Below, piece by piece: positions 20,155 through 28,925 of a DNA stretch of 64,000 bases. Every line of letters begins with the position of its first letter. Position 1 is the first letter of the stretch. The notes under the pieces were generated by a model. That model ran no database searches, had not been told where the DNA came from, and was given only the letters and a program-made list of their open reading frames with translations. This DNA comes from JADFDG01 sp965232985 (GTDB lineage: Bacteria > Pseudomonadota > Gammaproteobacteria > Pseudomonadales > JADFDG01). The translations under genes and the position numbers were made by a program. The stretch spans positions 24,565 through 88,564 of the forward strand of contig CBDDRC010000005.1 of the NCBI GenBank assembly GCA_965232985.1. Reading direction: 5' to 3'.

Positions 20155-20523
20155 ATGTCCGTGCAGAGCTACATCCCCGGCCAGGAACAGGTCACGATGA
20201 CGGAATCCGCCATCGCCCAGACCCGTGCCCAGCTGGCGCGCGAACACGCCCTGGGTCTGCGCCTGGCGGTAAAGCCAAGTGGCTGTTCCGGCTACATGTA
20301 CGTGCTTGATCTGGTGCACGAAGCGCAGGCGGACGACCGTGCCTTCCGCTTTGGCGGCAGTAACGCAGATGCTGTCACTCTGTTCGTCGAGAAAGGCGCC
20401 CTGGCGATGCTTGACGGCACCGAGATCGACTACGTGAAGGAGGGTCTCAATTCCTTCTACAAATTCCGCAATCCCAACGTCACCGGTGAGTGCGGTTGCG
20501 GTGAAAGCTTCACCGTGAAATGA
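20155..20523 (+). CDS. sufA: SufA/IscA-type iron-sulfur carrier
   Basis: This is a 122-residue A-type carrier (HesB/IscA family) with the three invariant cysteines: one in PSGCSGYMY and two in the C-terminal GECGCGESF. Such proteins accept clusters from the scaffold and pass them to apo-enzymes. The suf-operon position (46 bases after sufS) suggests SufA, but sequence alone cannot separate SufA from IscA or ErpA. The first ATG gives an unusual leader (MSVQSYIPGQEQVT); an ATG at 20197 is an alternative start nearer the normal family N-terminus. Confidence 0.85.
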   Translation: MSVQSYIPGQEQVTMTESAIAQTRAQLAREHALGLRLAVKPSGCSGYMYVLDLVHEAQADDRAFRFGGSNADAVTLFVEKGALAMLDGTEIDYVKEGLNSFYKFRNPNVTGECGCGESFTVK

Positions 20524-20539
20524 CCGGAACCCACGCTGC

Positions 20540-21073
20540 ATGAGCGAACAACGCACCGTTGTCACCACCCGCGACTGCCCCGCCCGGCTGGTGCCGGTCG
20601 GGACGCAGATCATCATCCCGAAAAACACTTTTGTCGCACTGCGTCAGGCACTCGGCGGCACCTTCACGGTGACGGTCAAAGGCAATATGGCGCGCGTCGA
20701 CGGTACCGATGCCGATGCGCTCGGGCTGACTGCCGATCTCGATTTCTCTTTCGCTCCGCCCGATGGTGATCGCGTGCGTGAGGAGGATGTCTGGAAAGCA
20801 CTGCGCACCATCTACGACCCGGAAATCCCGGTGAGCATCGTCGATCTGCATCTGGTACGAGCCGTTTCGATTACCGGCAATACCGTGAACATCCGCATGA
20901 CGCTCACCGCACCCACCTGCGGCATGGGGCCGGTGCTGGTCGGCGACGTGGAATACCGCGTCGGCAAAGTGCCAAATGTGCGCGCGGTGAAAGTCGATAT
21001 CGAGTTCGATCCACCCTGGGATCGCAGCGAACTGTCCGACGAAGTGAAGCTCGAACTGGGCCTGCCCCTGTAA
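20540..21073 (+). CDS. sufT: SufT family Fe-S assembly factor (DUF59)
   Basis: This 177-residue protein consists of an N-terminal beta-rich extension (residues 1-75) and a C-terminal MIP18/DUF59 domain (residues ~80-177) with YDPEIPVSIVDLHLV and the conserved Cys in LTAPTCGMGPVL. This arrangement is SufT, an auxiliary factor for Fe-S protein maturation found in SUF operons. Its exact role is not settled. It starts 16 bases after sufA and 9 bases before sufE. Confidence 0.88.
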   Translation: MSEQRTVVTTRDCPARLVPVGTQIIIPKNTFVALRQALGGTFTVTVKGNMARVDGTDADALGLTADLDFSFAPPDGDRVREEDVWKALRTIYDPEIPVSIVDLHLVRAVSITGNTVNIRMTLTAPTCGMGPVLVGDVEYRVGKVPNVRAVKVDIEFDPPWDRSELSDEVKLELGLPL

Positions 21074-21082
21074 GGTGATGCT

Positions 21083-21535
21083 GTGAGCACCGCCTACGAC
21101 CTCACCACGCAGCCATTCGGCAACAGCATCAGCACCGACGATATCGTCGATGCACTGGAATTTCTCGACGACTGGGAAGCGCGTTATGCCTACATCATTG
21201 ATCTTGGCAAACAAGTGCCGCTGATGCCCGCAGACATGAAGACCGACGCACGCATCGTGCGCGGCTGCCAAAGCCAGGTATGGCTGGAAACGCGCTACGA
21301 CCCGGATACGCAACGCCTGTGGCTCGGCATCGACTCCGATGCCCTGATCGTCAAGGGCCTCGCCGCCATGGTGCTCGCCGCCTACAACGGCAAGACGCCG
21401 GCAGCGATTCTCGCTTTCGACATCGAGGCATTGTTCGAAAAACTCGACCTGCTGCGCCATCTGAGTCAAACCCGCGGCAACGGCCTGCGGGCAATGGTGC
21501 AGCGCATCCAGGATACTGCGCGCGTCCTGGCCTGA
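21083..21535 (+). CDS. sufE: Sulfur acceptor protein SufE
   Basis: SufE accepts persulfide sulfur from SufS and carries it to SufB. The 150-residue product has DDWEARYAYIIDLGKQVP near residue 30 and the sulfur-accepting Cys in VRGCQSQVWLE near residue 58. The start is a GTG preceded by AAGGTG. It completes the order sufB-C-D-S-A-T-E, which is a complete sulfur relay and scaffold set. Confidence 0.95.
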   Translation: MSTAYDLTTQPFGNSISTDDIVDALEFLDDWEARYAYIIDLGKQVPLMPADMKTDARIVRGCQSQVWLETRYDPDTQRLWLGIDSDALIVKGLAAMVLAAYNGKTPAAILAFDIEALFEKLDLLRHLSQTRGNGLRAMVQRIQDTARVLA

Positions 21536-21548
21536 CGGCCTCGGCACG

Positions 21549-23528
21549 GTGTTTCCCATGCGCGGCGGCCTGCACGAAGCACTCAAACAGATCGCCGCCG
21601 GTGAGCGGCCTGCCGGTCTTGAGGCGCTGGTAGCGGCGTTGCGGCGCTTCGAGGAAGAGAAGCCCGGCGCGGGAGTCGACGCACTCTGCCACCTGCTCGA
21701 CGTGTATCCCGATTTGCGCACCGCCTTGCGCGCCACCCTGCGCGATTTGCTCAGTGACGAAACTGCAGCAACGCTTTATGCCGAAGCCGGCATTCTCGCT
21801 AACACCGGCTTCTTCACCGAACTCGGGCGCCGGCTGCTCGGCCGCGTGCTGCCGGCACCGCGCGATTTAACGTTGCGTGGCCAGTTCGGCGCGCTGTTCG
21901 ACAGCGGCGACGATGCCGCGTGGCTGGAACATATCCCGGTTGCCGATGGCGCACGGATCATGGCCGCACTGCGTCTCGATGACGACGAGCTGCCGGCAAG
22001 GATACCGGCCCGACATGCCCTCCTCGATGCCATCGACCTGCTGTCGGTGCGCGTCGCCGCCATGGGCGTCGAGCCGGAACTGCAACGTCACTATCGGGTG
22101 CCGCGCGAGCACAACAATCCCTTTCTCGCCCAAAACGCCGTGCTGCAGGCATGGCTGACCTATGCCCGCGCGGCAACGCAAACCGACGCCGCGCACGATG
22201 CCAGCCAGGCACTGGTTCTGCTCGCGCAGTGCCATGATGTCACCGAGCACGTGCGGCGCAGTGCCCGCAGCGGCGGTGCCAGCCTGAACCTGACCTTCTT
22301 GCTGCGGCGCCTGCAACAATCGCTCGCGCGTATGCACACCCTGCTCGCCGTCGCCACCGAGTTCGGCAAGAACGACGACGCAGCCATCGCCAGGCGTGTC
22401 GCGCTCGGTAGCGAGTTGGCGCTGGCCGACGGCAATGCCCACGACATCCACGAGCACCTGCGCGAAAGCGCCGGGCTGCTCGCGCTGTTGGCTACCGAGA
22501 ACGCGAGTCGGGTCGGTGAGCACTACGTCACGCGCACCCGCAGCGAATACTTTGCGATGTTCCGCGCCGCGCTCGGCGCCGGCGGCATCATCGGCCTGTT
22601 GGCGATCATCAAGATGATGCTCGGCAGCCTGCAACTACCGCCGCTGGTCGAGGCCCTTGCGTTCAGCCTGAATTACAGCTTCGGCTTCGTCCTGATCTAC
22701 GTGCTGCACTTCTCCATCGCCACCAAACAATCGGCGATGACGGCACAAACCCTTGCTGCCAGTCTGTCGTCGAGCAACACCAAACACGTTGATACCGATA
22801 CCGTGAGCCTGCTGGTTTCGCGCGTGTCACGCACCCAGTTCATTGCCGTGCTGGGTAATCTGTTGCTGGCGGTGCCGATCGCCCTGCTGATTGCGCTCGC
22901 CATGCACTATGCGGGCGCAACAACGCCGATACACAAGGCGCCCCTGCTGCTGGCCGACCTGAACCCGTTCGCCAGCGCGGCGCTGTTTCATGCGGCGATT
23001 GCCGGGGTCTGGCTGTGTCTGGCCGGCATCGTTACCGGCTATGTCGACAACCTTGCCGCCTACGAGCGGCTGGCAGACCGCGTTCGCCGCATGCGCTGGC
23101 TGGAATCGATGACCGGCAATGAACGGCGCGAACAATTCGCCATCTGGCTGGAAAACAATCTGGGCGGTATCGCCGGTAATATCTTTTTCGGTTTTGCGCT
23201 CGGCATGACCGGCTTCGTCGGTACGATGCTCGGGCTGCCGCTCGATATCCGCCACGTCACCTTCGCTGCCGCCAACCTGGCGATTGCCGTTGCCGGCACG
23301 GACTTTGCCATTCCGGCCGCAACGATTGTTGTTGCCGGAATCGGCGTGCTGCTGATCGCCCTGGTGAACCTCGCCGTAAGCTTCGCGCTGGCGCTGTGGA
23401 TCGCACTGCGCGCCCGCGACGAGCACATCGAGAACACCGCCACCCTGCTGGCGGCGCTGTGGCGGCGCTTCCGGGCCGCACCGCTCGCTTTCCTCTGGCC
23501 ACCGCGCGACGACGAGCCCCGATCCTGA
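21549..23528 (+). CDS. Large inner-membrane protein of the Gcr/COG4389 family (annotated elsewhere as 'site-specific recombinase')
   Basis: This 659-residue protein has a soluble Ala/Leu/Arg-rich helical N-terminal half (residues 1-330) and a membrane half with about six or seven hydrophobic segments between residues 340 and 640, for example around 343-358, 377-394, 430-450, 470-500 and 555-625. I recognise the family usually labelled 'site-specific recombinase Gcr' (COG4389). I see no recombinase catalytic motif (no tyrosine-recombinase R-H-R-Y and no serine-recombinase N-terminus), so the label is doubtful. It starts with GTG (or the ATG at 21558) 13 bases after sufE and is probably co-transcribed. 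Function unknown. Confidence 0.7.
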   Translation: MFPMRGGLHEALKQIAAGERPAGLEALVAALRRFEEEKPGAGVDALCHLLDVYPDLRTALRATLRDLLSDETAATLYAEAGILANTGFFTELGRRLLGRVLPAPRDLTLRGQFGALFDSGDDAAWLEHIPVADGARIMAALRLDDDELPARIPARHALLDAIDLLSVRVAAMGVEPELQRHYRVPREHNNPFLAQNAVLQAWLTYARAATQTDAAHDASQALVLLAQCHDVTEHVRRSARSGGASLNLTFLLRRLQQSLARMHTLLAVATEFGKNDDAAIARRVALGSELALADGNAHDIHEHLRESAGLLALLATENASRVGEHYVTRTRSEYFAMFRAALGAGGIIGLLAIIKMMLGSLQLPPLVEALAFSLNYSFGFVLIYVLHFSIATKQSAMTAQTLAASLSSSNTKHVDTDTVSLLVSRVSRTQFIAVLGNLLLAVPIALLIALAMHYAGATTPIHKAPLLLADLNPFASAALFHAAIAGVWLCLAGIVTGYVDNLAAYERLADRVRRMRWLESMTGNERREQFAIWLENNLGGIAGNIFFGFALGMTGFVGTMLGLPLDIRHVTFAAANLAIAVAGTDFAIPAATIVVAGIGVLLIALVNLAVSFALALWIALRARDEHIENTATLLAALWRRFRAAPLAFLWPPRDDEPRS

Positions 23529-23529
23529 C

Positions 23530-24696
23530 TCAGGCAACCGCGCCCTGTTTCCGCAACCGCGGCACAACATCCTGGATGTGCGCCACCGCGCGCATGATTT
23601 CGTTCTCGCTGGTGAATCGCCCGAGTGAGAAACGCAATGAGGCATCGGCCAGATCACGCGGCACGCCAATACCAGTGAGCACATAAGACGGCTCCACCGT
23701 TGCCGAATTACAGGCAGCGCCGGTTGATAGCGCAATGTCTTTCAACGCGTTGACCAATACCTCGCCAACCACACCAGCAAACGCAACGTTGAGATTATGC
23801 GGAATGCGCGCGGTCGCGCTGCCGTTCAGGTGTATGTCCGGTAATTGCGAAATGCCTGCCCAGAGTTGCTGCGCCAATGCACGGATGCGCACATTGTCCG
23901 CAGCCATTTCCTGCTGCGCGATGGCAAATGCCTCACCCATGCCGACGAGCTGATGGGTCGGCAAGGTACCCGAGCGCAGACCGCGCTCATGGCCACCACC
24001 ATGCATCTGTGCTTCGATATGTACACGCGGGCTGCGGCGCACGTACAGCGCGCCGACGCCTTTTGGGCCATACACCTTGTGCGCGCTGAAACTCATCAGA
24101 TCGACCGGCAACTGCGCAAGATCGATCGACAACTTGCCGATCGACTGCGCCGCATCGACATGAAAAACAATGTCGCGCGCGCGGCACAGGCTGCCCAGTA
24201 CGGCGATGTCGTTGATCGTGCCGATCTCGTTGTTCACATGCATCAGCGACACCAGGATGGTGTCGTCACGCAGTGCGGCAGACAGTTGTTCCGGCCTGAT
24301 GATGCCGTCCGGCGAGGCGTCGAGGTAAGTCACCTCGTAGCCCTGCGCTGCGAGCCAGTGACAGGAATCCAGCACCGCCTTGTGTTCAATACGGCTGGTG
24401 ACAATGTGCCGGCCCGCTTCGCGATAAAACGCCGCCGCGCCTTTCAGGGCGAGGTTGTCGCTCTCGGTAGCACCGGAAGTCCAGACGATCTCCCGCGGAT
24501 CGCAGTTGACCAGCTCGGCCACTTGCATGCGCGCGTGTTCGACAGCTTCTTCGGCAAACCAGCCATAGCCATGCGCGCGCGACGCCGGATTGCCGAAGTT
24601 GCCGTTCGGCCCGAGGCATTCGATCATGCGCGCGACCACGCGCGGATCGACCGGCGTGGTGGCGGCGTAATCGAGATAGATGGCGCGTTTGTTCAC
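23530..24696 (-). CDS. iscS: Cysteine desulfurase, IscS type, lacking the C-terminal tail
   Basis: This is a group I cysteine desulfurase of 388 residues. Seen: YLDYAATTPVDPRVV at the N-terminus, PLP-binding Lys in SFSAHKVYGPKG near residue 205, the active-site Cys loop STGAACNSATVEPSYVL near residue 325, and LRFSLGRFTSENEI. After this the protein ends in about 20 residues (PRLRKQGAVA), while E. coli IscS (404 residues) continues with a tail that contacts IscU. No iscU, iscA, hscBA or fdx follow; the gene runs straight into the convergent Gcr-family gene one base away. It may supply sulfur for tRNA thiolation or other acceptors; that is inference. Confidence 0.92.
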   Translation of the reverse strand: MNKRAIYLDYAATTPVDPRVVARMIECLGPNGNFGNPASRAHGYGWFAEEAVEHARMQVAELVNCDPREIVWTSGATESDNLALKGAAAFYREAGRHIVTSRIEHKAVLDSCHWLAAQGYEVTYLDASPDGIIRPEQLSAALRDDTILVSLMHVNNEIGTINDIAVLGSLCRARDIVFHVDAAQSIGKLSIDLAQLPVDLMSFSAHKVYGPKGVGALYVRRSPRVHIEAQMHGGGHERGLRSGTLPTHQLVGMGEAFAIAQQEMAADNVRIRALAQQLWAGISQLPDIHLNGSATARIPHNLNVAFAGVVGEVLVNALKDIALSTGAACNSATVEPSYVLTGIGVPRDLADASLRFSLGRFTSENEIMRAVAHIQDVVPRLRKQGAVA

Positions 24697-24732
24697 GGCA
24701 GCCCCACAGACTTCAGACTTGGCCTGCGGGCC

Positions 24733-25209
24733 TCAGCTACGGATGGTCACAACGTCCGCCGACCGCAGCCGCTCACGTTGGCGCTGCCGATCAGCGATGA
24801 CCCGGATATCCTGGCGGGCGACCAGATCGCCCAGGCTGATGCCCGCCAGAAAAGTATGTATCTGGCAGGACAGATCCTGCCAGAGGTAGTGCGTCAGACA
24901 CATGTCACCCTCCTGGCAGGTACCCTCGCCAGCACAGCGCGTCGCGTCGATTTGTTCGTCAACCGCGTCGATGATGCTGGCTACGAACAGGCGCTCCGGC
25001 GGGCGGGCAAGCCGATAGCCGCCACCCGGGCCGCGCACGCTGGTCACCAGATCACTCTTGCGCAGTTTGGCGAAGAGCTGCTCAAGGTAGGAGATGGAAA
25101 TCCCCTGCCGCTCGGAAATGTCTGCGAGGTTGACAGGGTCTTGCGCGGCATTGATCGCCAGATCAAGCATCGCCGTTACCGCATAACGGCCCTTGGTTGT
25201 CAGACGCAT
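24733..25209 (-). CDS. iscR: Fe-S cluster-sensing transcription regulator IscR (Rrf2 family)
   Basis: IscR is an Rrf2 winged-helix regulator that controls Fe-S assembly genes. The 158-residue protein starts MRLTTKGRYAVTAMLDLA, contains the DNA-reading motif ISERQGISISYLEQLFAKLR and has three cluster-ligand cysteines spaced C-x5-C-x5-C (CAGEGTCQEGDMC) followed by the conserved His in THYLW. It should therefore bind a [2Fe-2S] cluster. The ATG at 25209 is chosen over an upstream in-frame start (25284) that would lie inside the predicted operator. It is 36 bases upstream of iscS. Autoregulation through the site at 25264-25288 is likely. Confidence 0.96.
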   Translation of the reverse strand: MRLTTKGRYAVTAMLDLAINAAQDPVNLADISERQGISISYLEQLFAKLRKSDLVTSVRGPGGGYRLARPPERLFVASIIDAVDEQIDATRCAGEGTCQEGDMCLTHYLWQDLSCQIHTFLAGISLGDLVARQDIRVIADRQRQRERLRSADVVTIRS

Positions 25210-25263
25210 GGTGGCACCCCCGCCAAAAACGGCTTGTTTCGCCTGTTGATGGGCGAGCATCCA

Positions 25264-25288
25264 ATACCCGAGTATTTGTGTCAACTAT
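25264..25288 (-). promoter_or_regulatory. Putative IscR operator overlapping the iscR promoter -35
   Basis: On the plus strand the site reads ATACCCGAGTA on the left and TGTCAACTAT on the right, matching the E. coli type 1 IscR consensus at about 22 of 25 positions. On the minus strand a perfect -35 TTGACA (25279-25284) lies inside it, so IscR binding should block RNA polymerase. The corresponding -10 (GATGCT at a 17-base spacing) is weak. The start of iscR lies 55 bases downstream. Confidence 0.75.
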
Positions 25289-25310
25289 ATGGCCAGCAAA
25301 CACTCAGGCA

Positions 25311-26075
25311 TCAAGCAGCACTGTCCCGATCATCCAGCAGGTCGTCCTTGAGTTCGGGCGGCTTTTGATCGCAGTAGTCGCTGCCCAGCTTGCGCAGCGC
25401 CTCGCACATACCGTCCACGCGCTGGTCCATCGCATGCACATGATCAACGAGGCCATGAATGGCCCGGGCGACCGGGTCGGGCATGTCGCTGCCGACGCCA
25501 TAGGCATCAAACCCGAGCTTCTCGGCGAACGCCTTCTTCTCGATGTCGACCTCGCCGGGCGGCTCACGCACGATGATGCGACCCGGGATGCCCACCACGG
25601 TCGCGCCCGCAGGCACCGCCCGGGTCACCACCGAATTCGAACCGATGCGCGCGCCGGCGCCGACCACGATCGGCCCGAGCACCTTGGCGCCGGCACCGAT
25701 CACCACGCCGCTTTCCAGTGTCGGATGGCGCTTGCCCTTGTTCCAGGTGGTACCGCCCAGCGTGACGCCATGATAGATCGTCACATCGTCACCGATTTCT
25801 GCGGTCTCGCCGATCACCACACCCATGCCGTGATCGATGAAAAACCGTTTGCCGATCTTCGCGCCGGGGTGGATTTCGATGCCGGTCAGCCAGCGCGAAA
25901 ACGCACTCAAAAAACGCGCCAGCAGCTTCAGCTCCCAGGCCCATAGCGCGTGGGCCAGGCGATGAAAAATCAGCGCGTGCACACCCGGATAGGTGAGCAG
26001 CACTTCAAGGGTATTGCGCGCGGCAGGATCGCGGGCGAATACCGAGCGAATGTCATCCCGCAACTGTCCGAACAT
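25311..26075 (-). CDS. cysE: Serine O-acetyltransferase
   Basis: CysE acetylates serine with acetyl-CoA, the first committed step of cysteine synthesis, which feeds both desulfurases encoded here. The 254-residue protein has the N-terminal helical domain (DPAARNTLEVLLTYPGVHAL) and the left-handed beta-helix of hexapeptide repeats, with catalytic-region segments IDHGMGVVIGETAEIGD and YHGVTLGGTTW. The ATG at 26075 is preceded by AGGAG at an eight-base spacing; ATGs at 26081 and 26105 are less well placed. The trmJ-cysE-iscR-iscS order is a familiar gammaproteobacterial arrangement. Confidence 0.95.
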   Translation of the reverse strand: MFGQLRDDIRSVFARDPAARNTLEVLLTYPGVHALIFHRLAHALWAWELKLLARFLSAFSRWLTGIEIHPGAKIGKRFFIDHGMGVVIGETAEIGDDVTIYHGVTLGGTTWNKGKRHPTLESGVVIGAGAKVLGPIVVGAGARIGSNSVVTRAVPAGATVVGIPGRIIVREPPGEVDIEKKAFAEKLGFDAYGVGSDMPDPVARAIHGLVDHVHAMDQRVDGMCEALRKLGSDYCDQKPPELKDDLLDDRDSAA

Positions 26076-26108
26076 GCTCATCACTCCTGGGCCACCACTG
26101 CTCAATCA

Positions 26109-26909
26109 TCACTCCTTGCCCTCGCTGCGCGTGCCACCACACGCAGACATCTTCCCGCGCGCCGCCTGCTGCGCACTGGCCAGCATACCGCGCAGCATGC
26201 GCAATTCACGCTCGTCGGGTCGCGCACGCATAAACAGCCGGCGCACCCGGGCCATCAGTTTCTTCGGCGTATCGGCCTCAAAGAAGCCGATTTCGAGCAG
26301 CGTCTGTTCGCAGTGCACGAAAAACTGTTCAAGCCGATCGGCACTCGCCGGTACATCGTCCCAACGCACCAGTTCGACGGGCATCTGCGGTGCCTGATCC
26401 GGTTGGCCTGACGCGGCCTGCGCCGTCAGCCATTGCTTGCGCAACTCGTAACTCACCACCTGGATCGCCGATGCCACATTGAGCACCGGGTACTCCGGGT
26501 TACCGGGGATCTCGACATGCACATGGCAGCGCTGCAGTTCGTCATTCGACAGCCCGCTCTGCTCGCGCCCGAACAGGATGGCGATGTCGCTGTTCGCCGC
26601 CTGCGCCAACGCCAGTGCTGCTCCCCTGGCCGCATCGACATGCGGCCAGGGAATCCGGCGCTGCCGCGCACTCGCGCCCAGCACCAGGCCACAACCGGCA
26701 AGCGCCTCATCAAGCGTTGCCACTACCTGCGCCCGACTGAGCAGATCGGTGGCGCCGGAGGCCATAGCGGTCTCCTTGCCGTTGGGAAAATCCAGCGGCT
26801 CAACCAGCCACAGGTTCGACAAACCCATGGTTTTCATCGCCCGCGCCGCCGCACCAACATTGCCGGCGTGCGAGGTATTCACCATCACGATGCGGATGCG
26901 CTCCAGCAT
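26109..26909 (-). CDS. trmJ: tRNA (cytidine/uridine-32-2'-O)-methyltransferase TrmJ
   Basis: TrmJ is a SPOUT-class methyltransferase that 2'-O-methylates position 32 of several tRNAs. The 266-residue protein has IRIVMVNTSHAGNVGAAARAMK at the N-terminus, and the knotted SAM site ILFGREQSGLSNDEL, HVEIPGNPEYPVLNVASA near residues 117-155. A C-terminal region after residue 165 is typical of TrmJ rather than TrmL. It begins the trmJ-cysE-iscR-iscS run and is divergent from suhB. Confidence 0.94.
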   Translation of the reverse strand: MLERIRIVMVNTSHAGNVGAAARAMKTMGLSNLWLVEPLDFPNGKETAMASGATDLLSRAQVVATLDEALAGCGLVLGASARQRRIPWPHVDAARGAALALAQAANSDIAILFGREQSGLSNDELQRCHVHVEIPGNPEYPVLNVASAIQVVSYELRKQWLTAQAASGQPDQAPQMPVELVRWDDVPASADRLEQFFVHCEQTLLEIGFFEADTPKKLMARVRRLFMRARPDERELRMLRGMLASAQQAARGKMSACGGTRSEGKE

Positions 26910-27004
26910 GGAAATCCTGTCGCACCATCAGGGCACCCGGGGGTTCGGGAGTATAACGGATGGCTGCCGGCCGGCGTGAAACGCTGCCGGGCGGGAAATC
27001 CTTC

Positions 27005-27013
27005 TGCTAGGAT
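27005..27013 (+). promoter_or_regulatory. Candidate extended -10 element for suhB
   Basis: TGCTAGGAT fits an extended -10 (TGn followed by a TATAAT-like hexamer), 76 bases before the suhB ATG. No good -35 is visible, as expected for an extended -10 promoter. In the same divergent region (26910-27088) the minus strand has TATACT at 26950-26955, a possible trmJ -10 with a loosely spaced TTCACG upstream. Confidence 0.4.
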
Positions 27014-27088
27014 GGCGCCCCCGATTCCGGGCCCGCTCTTTCATATCCCTTATCCATCAGGGACCCACGCCCCCACGAGGTTGCCGCC

Positions 27089-27898
27089 ATGCACCAGCCC
27101 ATCGTCAATATCGCGCTGCGCGCCGCCCAGGCTGCCGGCCGCATCATCGAACAGGCCCTCGTGCGCGGTGCGCCGCCCGTTGTCGAAACCAAGGGGCAAA
27201 ACGATTTCGTTACTGCCGTCGATCGCGCCGCCGAAGCGGTGATCATCGAAGCCATCCGGAAAAACTACCCGCAACACAACATCCTCACCGAGGAGAGCGG
27301 TTTCATCGCCGGGGATTCCGACACCACCTGGATCATCGATCCGCTCGACGGCACCACCAACTTCATTCACGGCTTCCCGCACTTCGCCGTGTCGATCGGC
27401 GTGAAGGTGGGTGATCGTCTTGAGCACGCGGTTGTCTACGATCCGATGCGCCGCGAAGAATTCACCGCCAGCCGCGGCCGCGGCGCGCAACTGAATGATC
27501 GCCGCCTGCGCGTTTCCGACCGCAAATCACTCGACGGAGCGCTGATCGGCACTGGCTTCCCGTTTCGCAAGGAACAGATGCCGCACATCGATGCCTATCT
27601 GGCGATGTTCAAGGATGTCGCACAGCAAACGGCCGGTATCCGCCGTCCTGGCTCCGCTGCACTCGATCTTGCCTACGTCGCCGCCGGGCGCATGGACGGT
27701 TTTTGGGAATTCGGCCTGCAGGAATGGGATATGGCTGCCGGTTGTCTGCTGATCGCCGAAGCCGGCGGGCTGGTCAGTGATTTCAACGGCAAGGAAGACC
27801 ATCTCGACAGCGGTCACATCGTTGGCGGCAACCCGAAAGTGTTCAAAGCGCTGCTGCAGACGATCACGCCACATGTGCCGGCGGCCTGGAAACGCTGA
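27089..27898 (+). CDS. suhB: Inositol-1-monophosphatase family protein SuhB
   Basis: This is a 269-residue Mg-dependent phosphatase of the inositol monophosphatase superfamily. Seen: LTEESG, the metal-binding IIDPLDGTTNFIHGFP near residues 85-100, and WDMAAGCLLIAEAGG near residues 213-227. E. coli SuhB also acts as a NusA-binding rRNA antitermination factor; sequence cannot show whether that role applies here. It is divergent from trmJ, as in other gammaproteobacteria, and convergent with secF. Confidence 0.94.
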   Translation: MHQPIVNIALRAAQAAGRIIEQALVRGAPPVVETKGQNDFVTAVDRAAEAVIIEAIRKNYPQHNILTEESGFIAGDSDTTWIIDPLDGTTNFIHGFPHFAVSIGVKVGDRLEHAVVYDPMRREEFTASRGRGAQLNDRRLRVSDRKSLDGALIGTGFPFRKEQMPHIDAYLAMFKDVAQQTAGIRRPGSAALDLAYVAAGRMDGFWEFGLQEWDMAAGCLLIAEAGGLVSDFNGKEDHLDSGHIVGGNPKVFKALLQTITPHVPAAWKR

Positions 27899-27965
27899 GC
27901 GTTGCCATCCACACAAAACTGACCCGCCCCAAACCCGTACCCTGTGCTTGACGCCAAAGCCACGC

Positions 27966-28925
27966 TCAGGGCCGATCGTCGACTTCCTTCGCCACAACGA
28001 TGAAATCCTGCCGGCTGACGCCCAGATACATCATCAGCGCAGCGGCGACAAACACCGAGGAGTAGGTGCCGAAGCTGATGCCGATCATCATCGCGAGCGC
28101 GAAGTTGTGGATTGCATCGCCACCCCAGATGAACAGCGACGTGGCCGACAGGAAAGTGGTCATGCCGGTCATGATCGTGCGTGACAGCGTTTTGGTGACC
28201 GACAGGTTGATGATTTCCGCCGTTGTGCCCTTGCGCTGGCTACGGAAGTTTTCGCGGATCCGGTCGGCAATAACGATACTCTCGTTGATCGAATAACCGA
28301 TGATCGCCAGCACCGCAGCCAGCACCGTGAGATCGAACGTCAGACCGGTCAATGCAAAGATGCCGACCACGATCAGCGCATCGTGCGACAGCGCGAGAAT
28401 ACTGCCCAGCGACAGTCGCCAGACGAACCGCACCGAGATGAACAACATCATGGTACCCAGCGACAGCATCAGCGCAACGCCGGACTGATCGCGCAATTCG
28501 TTGCCCACCGTGGGGCCGACAAATTCGGTGCGTGTCAGTTGCAGATCCGGCGCCGCTCTTTTCAGAGTCTCGAACACGTCCGAGCCGGTTTTCTCCTGGG
28601 CGACGCCCGGCTCCGGGGGCATCCGGATCATGACATCGCGCGCGGTACCAAAATTCTGCACCACCACTTCTTTGTGTCCGGCTGCGGCCAGCTGCGCACG
28701 CACGGCATCAAGGTTGGCCTCGCGGGCATATTTCACTTCAAGCAGCGTGCCGCCGGTAAAATCGAGACCCAGGTTCAACCCCTTGAAGGTGATGAGCAAC
28801 ACTGCGGCGATGGTGAGCAGAATCGATAGCCCCGTCATGTACGGGGCATAACGCATGAAATTGATCGCCTCCATGCTGCCCGCAGTATTCACCGGCGCAC
28901 CGGCCTGCACATTTTGCTTGCTCAT
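27966..28925 (-). CDS. secF: Protein translocase subunit SecF
   Basis: SecF is the smaller half of the SecDF proton-driven motor that pulls proteins through SecYEG. The 319-residue protein has six predicted transmembrane helices and the first periplasmic domain, with LGLDFTGGTLLEVKY near residue 50 (a SecF hallmark) and a C-terminal block GYSINESIVIADRIREN near residue 225. The ATG overlaps the secD stop by four bases (ATGA). It is the last gene of queA-tgt-yajC-secD-secF. Confidence 0.96.
   Translation of the reverse strand: MSKQNVQAGAPVNTAGSMEAINFMRYAPYMTGLSILLTIAAVLLITFKGLNLGLDFTGGTLLEVKYAREANLDAVRAQLAAAGHKEVVVQNFGTARDVMIRMPPEPGVAQEKTGSDVFETLKRAAPDLQLTRTEFVGPTVGNELRDQSGVALMLSLGTMMLFISVRFVWRLSLGSILALSHDALIVVGIFALTGLTFDLTVLAAVLAIIGYSINESIVIADRIRENFRSQRKGTTAEIINLSVTKTLSRTIMTGMTTFLSATSLFIWGGDAIHNFALAMMIGISFGTYSSVFVAAALMMYLGVSRQDFIVVAKEVDDRP

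Noticed and set aside
21549..23528. Mobile element, on the basis of the family's 'site-specific recombinase' label
   Set aside because: The product is a multi-span membrane protein without recombinase residues, and no inverted repeats, attachment duplications or cargo flank it.
23528..23530. A degraded iscU or iscA between iscS and the Gcr-family gene
   Set aside because: The two convergent genes are separated by a single base, so there is no room for a remnant.
27890..27903. AACGC-TGA-GCGTT inverted repeat at the suhB stop codon as a terminator
   Set aside because: The stem is only five bases with a three-base loop and has no T-run on either strand.
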